Shown: positions 23,331 to 34,479 of the stretch, one piece after another
Layout: each line of letters opens with the position of its first letter
Numbering within the stretch: position 1 is the stretch's first letter
Source of the DNA: Hanleya hanleyi
Taxonomy: Eukaryota; Mollusca; Polyplacophora; Lepidopleurida; Hanleyidae
Direction of reading: 5' to 3'
Assembly (NCBI GenBank): GCA_036873755.1
Contig: JAVTVY010017441.1
Coordinates: 1 to 64,000, forward strand
DNA: 64,000 bases
Notes under the pieces: model-generated
What the model was told of the DNA's origin: nothing
Seen by the model: only the letters and a program-made list of their open reading frames with translations
Database searches by the model: none
Translations under genes and position numbers: made by a program

Positions 23331-24299
23331 CTTAAATAATCGACAAGTAAAATAACATGATCTTGCTCAGTCAAAATTAATTCTTTTACCGGAACATGAC
23401 ACAGTTAATTAGTTTGGTGAATATCTGTTAAATCTCAATGAGTTTATTTGAATTTAGTAGTCCACGCCATTCTGTGTGGTGAAATACTCACAGGCTGTTT
23501 TGATAAACCGTGTATTCTTAATATCAACCGTAAATTACCACATGCAACACGTGCTCCAATATTGCACGTGAACAAATGTGTAGCCACACCTGAGTACACC
23601 TAGTTCACACCCATAACGGTATTGTAGAAGAATGCTCTTAAGTATATGCTAGTTGAGCTGGGATCAGTGCACAGCTGACGGTGACATTCAGTGACACGAA
23701 TAACTCAGCACCTCCTCTCTATTCAAATGTACATCCCAGGCTTACATATGTTCCTTAACATGCAGTCATCTACATATTTAATTTAATCGATTTTGCAAAT
23801 TTTCAGACAGGTTTAAAACTAAAATCGATGCGCTATTCAGAGAAAGTGAATGATATTGTTAACGGTGTGAGCATGTGTCAGATGTTTATGTCTGTTAGGA
23901 TATGTACTCGGAACACATGTTAACAGCACAGAACACTTTCTTCCAATATCTAAACGGATTATAGCGCGAAAAACAGTGGCCTAACAGTTTATTGGTGGAT
24001 ATGGGGATAGGTAGAACAATGCGAATAAGGGGCGGAGTAGAGGGAGGGTTTGATTAATAAATGGCTGATGATTTATTTATAAAGGGTGTGCCTTGTCTAC
24101 CATTGGAAGATCTTCAAAACATTATTGGTTCGGAAACAGACTGCTGCTCATCGTGATGGTCAGCTACCATTTATATCTCTGGATAAGGGAAGGGATTTTC
24201 GGGGTCTCAGAACTGAATAATCGACCAGCAAGACTAGAGAAATACAGTTCCTGAGGTACAGCTGAAGTGTCGACATGGATATGGAGCACTATAATTTAT
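23331..24299. other. Unannotated AT-rich sequence
   Basis: No ORF above 60 codons with recognisable content and no repeat seen. Confidence 0.5.
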
Positions 24300-24440
24300 A
24301 TCTGGCTCCGTCCGTTAATCCGGTGCTAAGGGCCGTATAGACTCCACACACTGTGATATCTCCATGGTATCGATATGAACAGTAACAATGAATGCACTAC
24401 TGAGATACTCCGAAATCTCCTGTGATAAGGGAATATTAAT
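24300..24440 (+). mobile_element. Diverged Penelope-like tail relic
   Basis: Matches the first part of the tail at 18040-18180 in order: CCGTTAATCCGG, TAAGGGCCGTAT, TCCATGGT, GAACA and ACTGAGATAC. About 70% identity by eye; no RT sequence precedes it. Confidence 0.5.
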
Positions 24441-24672
24441 TAATCATCGATAAACATCAAACACGTTTGTTTTCTTCAAATCCACTAGACAATTGTCCGA
24501 TACCGTTTTAAACCTACCTGACTCTGGAGATGGGGGGGGGGGGGGCGGTGTCGAAGGTTGAATAAGATAGAAGGCATTTTCCATCTCTCGTATACAGTTG
24601 AACGTTTCATGTGTCGATCAATCCAGATAACGACTCATTGCGAATGTGCGCCGCGATTTTCGGTCCACAGCA
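24441..24672. other. Spacer with G14 run
   Basis: Nothing coding. An uninterrupted G14 run is at 24532-24545. Confidence 0.6.
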
Positions 24673-24835
24673 GTCAGTTAAGTGAGTGAGTGAGTGAGTG
24701 GGATTTAACGTCCTTTTCAACAATTTTTCATTCATACCACGACGGTGACTGCATGTGCCAGAACATGAGAGTGTCCACAGTTCGTATTATCCTGGACACT
24801 GATCAGCCCAGCCAGTACAGTTAAGAAAGTTACAA
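24673..24835 (+). repeat. (GAGT)n-linked dispersed repeat, SINE-like
   Basis: AGTGAGTGAGTGAGTGGGAT is followed by TTAACGTCC and a conserved-looking 130-bp stretch (CACGACGGTGACTGCATGTG, CCTGGACACTGATCAGCCC). From general knowledge, (GAGT)n followed by GGRTTTWACGYC is a common dispersed-repeat signature in mollusc genomes. Only one copy is seen here, so the identification rests on recall. Confidence 0.4.
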
Positions 24836-24869
24836 GCTCTCTTTGACAATGACAGAATTGGAAGAGGGT

Positions 24870-25100
24870 GGGGGAGTAGCGGAAGGTGATATCTCTAGTG
24901 CTCTGGAACGACGAAAAATTAGGACCGGAAACTGTGTGACTTTTTTAGCTTATTTGCATAACCCACCGAACCGGGGATCATGGGTAAATTCAAATGGCGG
25001 ACATGCTGGTGTAATAGCAAAGCCCAGTTTCTCCAAACTTTCTGTTTTTTTTCTACGTATAGGAATGCCCAAAGCTAATCACATAATTATTTCCTAATTT
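24870..25100 (-). mobile_element. Old relic of the TTAA MITE
   Basis: Reverse-oriented match to the right half of the MITE at 38905-39452: CTGGAACGACGAAAAA, CTTATTTGCATAACCC, GGGGATCATGGGTAAATTCA and ATGGCGG occur in the same order. Ends are not recognisable. Confidence 0.6.
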
Positions 25101-25739
25101 ATTATTTAGTTTATGCGAAGACATTTGTGTAAATAAAAAAATCGGACAGTCGGTCGATTAATGCCGAATCGCGTGACCATCATATTAACATTTTCATTTA
25201 CAAGACAACCGTTTGCCATAAACTTGGTCTAGTGTTAGAGAAATTACATAAATCTTCAACTTTACGAAAATATTCTATTTCTTCATCAAAATAATCAAAT
25301 TATTGGTTATACGAGAAATATTCAATAATAGACTTACCAGTTGTGGCTGGGACCTATCTATATACTAAGTAAATGTTTCCTCTCCTTTCCCCGAGGCCAA
25401 GTAATGCAGGCTGTGGATAGCTTTTGAGAGACTGACCAACTCTTACAACAACATTCCGTGCACTTCAATAAACACATATTAATGTCATGTACAAAGTGGG
25501 GTCATATTTATGTCCCAAATCTCGCTATTCTACTTGTAAATTCTCAGGCTGATTCATCTAAAAACAACACTCATCGACATGAATTAGATTGTGAACTATC
25601 CTCCCCTGCCAGACTGGTAACAATCACTTCTGTGCCAGTATCGGCGAATGTGGCCCCTTTTTGACAAGGATGTATTTGGGCTAACCCTATCTTTGAGAAT
25701 TTTTAAAACTGTGATTTGCCAATGTTTCTGAAAACCAAA
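25101..25739. other. Unannotated sequence
   Basis: Two short ORFs on opposite strands overlap at 25458-25817 without recognisable motifs. No repeat seen. Confidence 0.5.
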
Positions 25740-26195
25740 CGCTATATGTAGACGATCTTCTTGGTGTGGATAATCGCTATATAAATGACGCAGTGAAGGA
25801 TATATATCAACCTCCACTGGATTTGAAGCCCTAGCGGCACATCTTATTCAGACCTATATCTCTATTAAAATGAAGCGGAACTTCTCTTTCGTCGACTTTA
25901 CGACAAAAAAAATGATTACAATTTCGACATCGTAAACTATCCCTATCTGGAGAGTGATATGCCAGGGGGACCTACATATGGCGTATACATATCTCGCATA
26001 GTAGCATTTGCTAGATCCTGTGTTAAATGTGACAATTTTAAACAACGTCACGAAACATTATTGCAGAAACTTGTAAAACAGGGCTATATCATCAAGCGCC
26101 TCCACTCGGAGTTTCTCAAATTTAGCGATACATATCGCATGCTGATAGCAAATTACGAGCATAGCGTGCAAGACCTATGGCGATACGTTTCGTAA
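25740..26195 (+). pseudogene. Second Penelope-like RT relic, 5'-truncated
   Basis: It begins inside the catalytic box (a degraded YVDDL near 25746) and continues in broken frames with VDNRYINDAVKDIY, then an open C-terminal stretch (25959-26195) with YGVYISRIVAFARSCVKCDN, FKQRHETLLQKL and YRMLIANYEHSVQDLW. It aligns throughout with the relic ending at 18034, with some frameshifts. The copy begins mid-domain, consistent with 5' truncation. Confidence 0.85.
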
Positions 26196-26516
26196 CTTGT
26201 GTCTAATTCCACTTAACCCGGGGCTAGGGGCCACCTATGTATTTCAAGATCCTCATAATCAAAGCGTGACTGAGATACATCATACTCTAGATAACGACTT
26301 TACAATGTATATCAAATGGATTAAGAATACTGATCAGCGATACGGATTTGATATTTTTGGAACATCATGATGTCTTGCTGGCATCATTGAAAACTTTTGA
26401 TCGCTTCTGCTTTGCAGGAAATTAGCCTAGTTTTATGTAAACTTTGCTTTATCCTTTCAATTTGGTGCTAATGTCATTGTATGAATTAGGTCTTTGGATT
26501 TTGGACGCGGAAATTA
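26196..26516 (+). mobile_element. Tail of the second Penelope-like relic
   Basis: Homologous to 18035-18400, with the same order of blocks (CTTGTGTCTAATTCC, TTAACCCGG, GTGACTGAGATACAT, GATATTTTTGGAACATCATG, GAATTAGGTCTTTGG). It is cut at its right end by the MITE starting at 26522. Confidence 0.8.
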
Positions 26517-26521
26517 TTCAA

Positions 26522-27114
26522 CCCTATCTGGCCTGGGATTTTTGTGACCTATACTGGCCTGGGGGGGGGGACGAAATGGCTCCCCCTAATTATTTTTCTT
26601 ATCCCTTGAGCTTGGGGGCTGAAACTTACCACACTATACCCTTGGGTCAAGCTCTACCAGAAAATGTAAAAAAAATCCAAGATGGCCGCCTTGATTACGT
26701 CACAGTGACGTCATTTTCAAAAACGGTATTTTTTGGTCGAATTTTCCGATTTTTTTATTTATGCAATTTCCCCGCAAAAACTGCAAGATAAATTAGTAAA
26801 TATTAATGTGATGTGAAATAAAATAGTTTCTGCCCACTTTTCATTGAGGAAAAGCAGAAATTTTGAAAAAATATGTCCAAAACATCACTTTTCTGGTGCC
26901 CCACGTGGTCGCCATCTTGAATTTACCCATGATCCTCTGCTCGGGGGGGGGGAGGGCTATGCAAATAGGCTTAAAATGACCCCAATATGATAAATTAAAA
27001 TGTCAAGGAGTTTCAGCTTTCCATTGTCTGTCGTTCCGGAGATAGCACAAAAAAGTTTGGTGGAGGAGGGGGGGGGGGGGTGTGGGCATTTCGCCCCCCA
27101 CCCCCCAGGCCAGT
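26522..27114 (+). mobile_element. TTAA MITE copy 2
   Basis: Begins CCCTATCTGGCCTGGG directly after the Penelope-like tail. Co-linear with the MITE at 38905-39452 over its length (AAGATGGCCGCC, TGACGTCATTTTC, ACCCATGATCCTCTGCTCGG, GTCGTTCCGGAGATAGCACA). The left flank is TCAA, a mutated TTAA. The right terminus stops at CCCCCCAGGCCAG without the final bases. G-runs inside are expanded (27068-27080). ORFs across it are not real. Confidence 0.88.
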
Positions 27115-30100
27115 TGGTCTTCTCAGTCTGTGATGTCCCAGACGAAGCTTATGGTCAGGTCGAAAGCATTAGTCGCTCGGAAGGTGTGTGTATTTTTGAG
27201 AATTTTGTTTTCTGTAAAATTACATGTACCGTAGCAATTATAATTATTCCGAATATAATTGTGCACTAACAATGTATAAATGATGGGCTTAATGAGTGTC
27301 TATGCTTCTATAGTCGATAATATGGTAGGCTATTAATGAGTGACTATGCTTCTACAGTCGATAATATGGTATTAATGAGTGACTATATTTCTATAGTCGC
27401 TAATATGGTATGTTAATATCCTGTAGAAATGGAGGTGTTTGTATCCAGATATCTTCAGTATTACACATATCTGAAGACCAGCTTTCCCGTGTGTGTACAC
27501 GAGGTGGACGAGCGATTTACAGTGCTAGTGTTGGTGTATGTCAACAAAGTTAAACAAAATCCTTATCCGTCGATAAAACACTCACCAGCCCTTTGTCAAT
27601 TCCGTATTCAAATTCTTAAACCGTCGTTAAACTTTCATTTGTCTCTTTTGAAATTTCAAGGATGGATTTCTCGTTCACGTAGCTCAAATACCCGCCAAAT
27701 TACCCCCAAGGTTTTCAAGCTTCATAGAGGCCCCCAAAGAAGGTTTTACAAAGTGAAAAAGCTAACTATTGTCTCTCGTATTGGGTTATTATTTTTGGGT
27801 TCTTTCCGATAGTTTTAAAGTGTGAAAATGTTTTTGAGGATGAAGGACACCCCAATAGTTGAATAATTGTCATGTATATATGTGTCCTCAATATATTCTT
27901 ATTTTACAGTATATGAAAATGTTATTTCAATAAAAAATGACATTCAAGAATATGAGTGGTCTAGATAATGTTGAGCCAATGAAAAAATAAAAAAAGGGGG
28001 ATAATTATTGTAAAGATAGCTGACAGAGAGATATATTCTGAGGAGTGTGACCTATGCCGTACATGTGGTCGAGCCATACTTGAAGAGTACACTATAGCCC
28101 CGGACAAAGGCAAGAGATCGGCCCTTCCTCTACGTCCGTCTAACTCAATTGATTGTTAGTCCCATTCCAGCTGATGGCATGGATAGAATAATACAAAACT
28201 TCCACGCAACATCATGAAGCAATGCAAAATGATACATGGACAGCTTTGTCTCCTCGTGGAAAGAAATCCATGCGGATTAAAGCAGATTATCACCTAATCC
28301 ACTCTGGCTGGCGTTAGCATGCTTGTCGGGTAGAAGGATAACAATTTCACTAGGACTTGGAATCTGGTCGTATTAAGTCACTCCATGTCGTGTGACTTGT
28401 CACGACTCTTGCCGGATTAACTGCCAATCCAGAATAAAATGTTCCCACTTCATTTGTGGAGATTGCCTGTCTACCCTCCCTATATACGACCGATGTCTAC
28501 AGCATGTTCTATCATTATAGGATGAGAATCCGGCCGTCTGTGAACCGCTCTTTCAGGCCAGTGTTATATTCCCATGTAACATGATTCCATGTCTCTCATC
28601 TATTGAAAGATTTCACACACATTTGTGAACCACATTCAGTGAAATCGTCCTTTTGTCTCCTTTTCTATTATTTTGCTCAAACTAATTGGATATGTTCATT
28701 CATTTTAATCACTCGAATATGTATTGTTAGTAACTTTGGATATTTGAATTGAAATTGTGCTAGTCAGTACATTTCAGGACTCCTTTGTGAAAGGTAATTT
28801 GGAAAGATGAGGGTTAAATTAGAATTCTTTTAAATAGCAAGACAGTAGAAGAAGTATTCAGCAGAGGAGTGCAGATTTAACGTTATTGTATAATATTCGG
28901 CAGATTTAACGTTATTGTATAATATTCGGCTGTCCATCATTTCCTTCCACTATCATAAGGCTAAGCTACCAGCTCCCACAATCATACAAGTAAGGACTAG
29001 CAGAAGCTGATGACTGCAATGTAAAGGCAGTGGACAGTTGTCTATCTCCCTTTCCCGAATATTTAACCTTGATATCCACGCCTTTGTGAGTCTGAGTCAG
29101 GCTCGATTAAGACTATTCATGTTAACACAATGAGATGTCCAATCCGACGACCAAGGTCAGGCATTCTTAAAACTTGAATCAACCCGGGACGCAAATTTAT
29201 CTTCAGATCTGTTTTATTGAAAATAATACATAAGCAGAGGGCACTTCCTCTTCGGCCATCTCCTGTCATAGCGCACTTCCAATTTTAACAATACCTCAGC
29301 AATAACAATTCCTCAGCAAGGTAGAAGAGACAGTTTTGTTGATTCAAGAAATTAGCACGTGAGCTCACAGTCAGAATCATTCGCTGAACTATCATTTCAG
29401 GTTTTGCCTCCTAATGTTATCAGTGATACTTTGTTTAAAAGAACGATGCAAATGAAAACTCGGGATATTGTTCTGGGCATTGTTTGAGGAAACAATTCGA
29501 ACACATGTATTCTTTGTTTGTCACCAATATTCAATTTTCGCAGAGCCTATCCATCACTGCTAATTAAATCAAAATACGATCACTTTCGCCGATACCCTCT
29601 TCTACGATCTGATTGGGTGGCAGACATTTCACGTGCGTCGGTTGTTTATTTCACTAATTACCCCTGTAGTTCCCCAAAGACATGGCACCGCCGTACCGGT
29701 TGAAGAGAAATCCACTGTTATTTCTTCAGGGAATATTTCTCCTTCCAGATAACTTTGTCTGACATGTCAATAACAATGGCTGATTACCCAACACCACAAA
29801 ATCTCGTTAAAGCGATGTATTTTGTGGCCGCATTGATTGAGGAAGAAATGTCAGAGTTGAGATGATACCAGTGTCTGATAGGGTGTCAAGGATATCGTTA
29901 TGTATTGGAAACGTCCCGGCAATGAAGTATCTAGGATAGTTTGTTCATCGTTACCCTCGAAAGTATTCAGGTATTTTTTTTTTAAATATTTTTTTATAAT
30001 CTTCAGATATATCTTATTATCCAATGACATCCATACATGTTGTACAAACGGATGATAAAGTTCATGAATTTATGAATGTATGCCGATGTAATATTTGCTA

Positions 30101-30262
30101 AGCCATTGCTCCACCAGAATGAGAAGCGATTGTTATCAAATGTTGTAACTGACCATTGGAATCACCAATGAAGTGTGAATTATCACGGTAATCTACCTGA
30201 CGGTGTACATGGTAAATGTTAGATTAGCAGATATTGAACTGATATGGTATTATAACGTTTTT
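27115..30262. other. Long stretch with little recognisable content
   Basis: About 3.1 kb. It holds a three-unit repeat of about 40-46 bp at 27288-27412 (TTAATGAGTGACTATGCTTC, TATAGTCGATAATATGGTA), an ATG-initiated 127-codon plus ORF at 27429-27812 with no recognisable domain, and an exact 29-bp duplication at 28872-28929 (CAGATTTAACGTTATTGTAT onward). I see nothing else; the sequence is not repetitive at window scale. Confidence 0.5.
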
Positions 30263-30439
30263 GTGATCAGTAGTATATAAAGGTGAAGTTCTGTCGTAAA
30301 AATGAGGCTGAGAGTGAGGCTGATACGGCAATCTTCGGCAATGTCCGTTTATCTCCGTTTATCTCCGGTCATCTCCAGCAATCTCCGGGTGTTCTTTTGG
30401 GGAGTGGGGGGGTCCTCGCTTCGTAGCTCACTTGATCCA

Positions 30440-33356
30440 TCGATCCCCGGAGAAGTATGACACCAATCTCATAGTCTCTACCAAGAAGGGACACTCGGGC
30501 ATTTCTCTTATATCACCAACATGAACACGTATGCCCAATCCTACATCGGGTGTTCAAACAGTCTATCCACTTACACCGCCACGAGAAGATCTGTGGTAAC
30601 ACCACCAAGCGAAAGTATCCGGGTGATGTGATCCACAATACACCCACCAGTGTCGAGGAGTTGTCCGATGAAGGGATCGATGTTCCCCGTGCACAACGCT
30701 ATTTTCCATATCGAGACAACCCATGGAGGCAGCGACCGCTAACACGCAATGGACGCGACGTCATATCCCACTGAGTGTGAGTGTCCACACCAACGTTCCC
30801 GGCTATGAGGCGGCTTCCGTCTGTTTTGTCTCTACTGGCGATCTCCATGACCTCATAGCCCGGATGATGAACTACTGAGACACCCAAGCCAGTGTCGCAC
30901 ATCTGATGATAACCTTCCAACCGGTCCTGGATGAACTGGATGCACGTATTCCGACATTAGCCGACAGTGACACCGAGGACGAAGAAGGCGAGGATGTTCC
31001 CGTCAAACCTTCGAAGCCGTACGCCCAGAAACTCAAGCTGCGTTTACTGGAACATTTAAGTCAATTGCCTGTCATCGGATTCAACTCGGGACGTTACGAT
31101 TTCAATTTCATCAAGGTCTTTCTGTACTCCTACCTCGCCAAAGCCGGTTATATCAAATTCGTCATAAAGAAGACCAACGACAACGTGGCCCGCTCCACCA
31201 TCACGCTCCGATTCTTAGATGTTCAAAATTACCTGGCGCCCAACTACAGTTACGACCAGTGGGTCAAAGCCGACGACAGTACACAAACCAAAGGACATTT
31301 TTCGTCGCGCTACATGACCCGTCTCGACCGTCTGGACGAGACGCAACTTCCACTCCGAGCCGCCTTCTACAATGATACGAAAAGAGAAGCGTTGCCCGAG
31401 AAAACTTACACTGAACTCCAACAAGTATGGATCTGTGAAGGCATACAGACTGTCCGAGATTTTGTGGTGTGGTACAACAACTTGGATGTCGTGCCTTTCG
31501 AGAATTCTCGACCGAGAATATGTTCCGATTCCATCATAGTATGGGATTGTATATGTTTAAGGAGAGTGTCAGCCTACCCGAACTCACGTTGAGGTATCTG
31601 TTTCACGATCTGCCCACGTTCTTCTCCCTCATTGACCAAAAGGACGCAGACATGCCCACGTGCCTCAAACAGAACATCGTGGGTGGTCCGAGTCTGATAT
31701 TTCACCGCTACCATGAAGAAGGTCTGACACACATTCGAGGGGAAACACCATAAGATCATTGGTTTTGACGCCAACGCCCTGTACCGGCGAAACCGATGCC
31801 GGGGGGGGGGGGGAGAGCATTACACCCGGTAGCTCCCCGAAGATGATCATTTCGAGGCACAACGGTCCCGTACACGTCTGGCACAATACTGGCTCAATTG
31901 GATCAGACCCTCCCTCGGTATCACCATCCGCCATCAAGCCAACAGCACCGAGAAGCGAATCGGAGATCGACGTCTTCCCGTAGGCGGCTTTGCCCTCATC
32001 AATCAACGGCCGACCGTCTTTCAATTTCATGGGTGCTATTGGCACGGGCAGGAGTGTGACCTCACGATCGATGCCCAAGGCCACCACAGTTATGAGCGAC
32101 GAAGACTCAGTCATCAGGCCCTGCGAGAGGAGGTACAGCAGAACCGAGACTATATCATGGGTTTGGGGTACGATTACCACGAGGTGTGGGAATGCGAGTT
32201 TCATACCATGAAAGATCCTGGGTTGCGACAGTTCATCACAAGCACCCTCAAGCAACCATTGAATCATCATTGGATCCGGATCACCCCCAACTTCTCGTTG
32301 CCCTCCGTTCGAACCAGCTCTTCGTGTTCGTTGAATGTGACATCCATGTCCCCAAGCTCCGGAAAGACACCTTTGCAGAATGCCCACCCATTTTCAAAAA
32401 GAGCGAGGTGAGTCGAGATGACATCGGGGTCCACGTGCGCGCGCATACGCTGAACTACCTGACACAATCGCGGCGTATGTTGATCGGCAGTATGTTTGGA
32501 GAGAAAATCCTCCTCGGCACCCCTTTACTACGTTGGTATATGAGCCACGGCATGGAAATCACCCGTGTCTATCAAGTGATGGAGTTCACCCCGGGGCCTG
32601 TTTCAAGGATTCTGCTGAGGCCGTCATCACCACTCGTCGCCAAGGAGATGCCGATCTCACCAAAGCCATCATCGGAGAATCCATGTAACTGGTTGGCAAT
32701 GCGAAAACCGTGACTAATCAAGACCGCCACGTCAACGTGCATATCTTTGACGAGAAGCAAGTCCGACGGCGCATCAACTCACCGCTGCTTCGTCAGATGG
32801 ATCCTATTGCTGACACCACCTGCCGCTGCAGATCGGATGCATGGTGTACCAGTATGTTAAGTTGCGGATGCTGTAATTACTGTACGATTTTATGTGCGTG
32901 TTCTACGACCGCACGGAGGGGCAGTTGATGGAGATGGACATCGATTCTGTTTCAATGTTCGTCGCTAAGAAAGAATTGGAATCATTGGTCAAACCCGAAC
33001 TGCGAGAACGCTATGAAGCCGAACGAAATCGATGGCTGCCGAGAAAAGATCACTACAAGTATGACAAAAGGATGCCCGGCCTCTTCAAACTCGAGTGAAT
33101 GGGTGAGGCCATGGTGGCCCTCTGCTCGAAAACCTACTATTGTTACGGCGGCGACAACACCAACAATTACAGCTGTAAAAGGGTGAGTCGACGCGACTCC
33201 AACATTAACAAATCCCTGTACCTCGAGGTGCTCCAGGGTAAAACCTGTGCCAGTGGAACCAGCAAAGTCGTCGAGAACCAGATGCGCTCCTACGTCCAGC
33301 AGCGGGACGCCTTCATGTACTTCTACCCAAGCGAAAAGTCCTGGACGATGGAGTGA
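30440..33356 (+). pseudogene. DNA polymerase B (Polinton type), decayed
   Basis: Plus-strand remnants in order: a zinc-finger-like N-terminus (about 30530-30600, HLHRHEKICGN), a pre-exonuclease block ending YFPYR (near 30713), the exonuclease region with NSGRYDFNFI (Exo II type N-x-x-x-Y-D, about 31083), a stretch with DVQNYLAPNYSYDQ, the block NIVGGPSLIFHRYHEEG (about 31676), FDANALY (about 31767), a QFHGCYWHGQECD nuclease-like block (about 32020), FGEKILLGTPLLRWY (about 32500), KTVTNQ (about 32708) and motif C (about 32934), followed by a C-terminal part ending at 33356. Damage: many frameshifts and stops, an unreadable Exo I acidic motif, loss of the YG of motif B, a G13 run at 31801-31813, and D-I-D in place of the usual D-T-D in motif C. 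Long minus-strand ORFs across it are shadows. Confidence 0.85.
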
Positions 33357-34039
33357 GCACGATATATTTGGACATTTAATCATCTTTCATGGACGGTTAT
33401 TCATACGCATTATCGTCACTTATATTGTATTCTTGTATTCTAAATGTGACCATGACAACGTTGCAATGCTCCTTGCTGTAAACATGTTACATATCTCATT
33501 GCACATCATGTTATTGTATTACTTCCTACTGTCACATGCATTCTTGGATTGATAAAAAAGAAAATCACAAAACATGGTGTTTGAGATCTCATCAACAACA
33601 TCAACGTGAGAACAACCACGTGAGAACTTCAGCCCAGAACAAGGCTTGTACACTGAAATGGTCTTCGGCCCAGTCATACATCAGTACATCTCGGTATTCG
33701 TCAAACGAGGACGGCTCGTAGAACTCGTGACAAGGCGGAGCAAATGACGCTGGATGAATATCGCACACTGTCACTAACCCCCGTATTAATACCCATCATG
33801 GGGTGACCTTTGCGTCATGCCGTCATTCCAAACGTGACCGGAAATGCCCTTTGACCCGGAAATGACGTCTTCGAATGTGACCTTTGACCCGCAAGTCACA
33901 TGATCGGAAGTGTCACGTGACACGGATGTGACGTAAACGGATGTAACCGTTGGTCTTTTGACCCGGTATTGACCTTTAATCCGGGAATCTCGTGACCGGA
34001 AGTGACTGCTGACCAGGAAGTGACGTCATTCTCATTTTC
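33357..34039. repeat. Interior of mini-Polinton: degenerate TGACC(T)TTGACCC repeats
   Basis: No readable gene. From about 33795 to 34030 a degenerate 20-35-bp repeat carries TGACCTTTGACCCG, TGACGTCA, CCGGAAGTGAC and similar words, partly overlapping in sequence with the TIR unit. Confidence 0.6.
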
Positions 34040-34372
34040 ACCCCCACCCCAGAAAACCCCAACCGGAGATTGCCGAAGATGACGGAACATTCCCGGAGAT
34101 GACCGAAGATTCTCGGAGATTGCCGGAGATGACAGGACATTGCTAAAGATCGCCCAAGATTGCAGAAGATGACCGGATATTCCCGAAGATTGCCGGAGAT
34201 GACCGGATATTTCCGAAGATTCCCGAAGATTGCCAGAGATGGCCGGACATTCCCGACGATTGCCGGAGATGACCGGAGATGACCGGAGATGACCAAACAT
34301 TGCCAAAAATTGCCGAATCAGCCTCACTCTCAGCCTCATTTTTACGACAGAATTTCACCTTTATATACTACT
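34040..34372 (-). repeat. Right TIR of mini-Polinton, expanded
   Basis: Inverted copy of 30269-30413. Units of the type GGAGATGACCGGACATTCCC / GAAGATTGCC are repeated about nine times here against about three on the left. The outer 60 bp (from GCCTCACTCTCAGCCTCA to the end) is nearly identical on both sides. Confidence 0.9.
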
Positions 34373-34479
34373 GTGATCGGATATATAGTCCACCGTAAAT
34401 AATTATATTGCAACGACAAAGATCAATCTGATTATATTACGAAAGAAATAATAGACCCAACCGGTGGTCTATCTGGCAT

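Larger units (their letters stand above)
30269..34372 (+). mobile_element. Mini Polinton/Maverick derivative, 4.1 kb
   Basis: Termini are AGTAGTATATAAAGG...CCTTTATATACTACT, and GTGATC flanks both sides (30263-30268, 34373-34378). A 6-bp target duplication with 5'-AG...CT-3' ends is diagnostic of Polintons/Mavericks. TIRs: left 30269-30413, right about 34040-34372. The right one is longer because it has more copies of a CCGGAGATGACCGG-type unit. The only gene content is a decayed protein-primed-type DNA polymerase B; no integrase, ATPase, protease or capsid gene is present. Polintons are normally 15-20 kb, so this is a large-deletion or naturally reduced form. TATATAAAGG in each TIR could act as a core promoter (inference). 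Confidence 0.85.

Noticed and set aside
27429..27812. 127-codon ATG ORF as a gene
   Set aside because: It has an ATG but no recognisable domain, no clear codon signal and no splice or promoter context.
31665..32387. 240-codon minus ORF in the polymerase region
   Set aside because: It is antisense to clear polymerase blocks on the plus strand and has no motif of its own.
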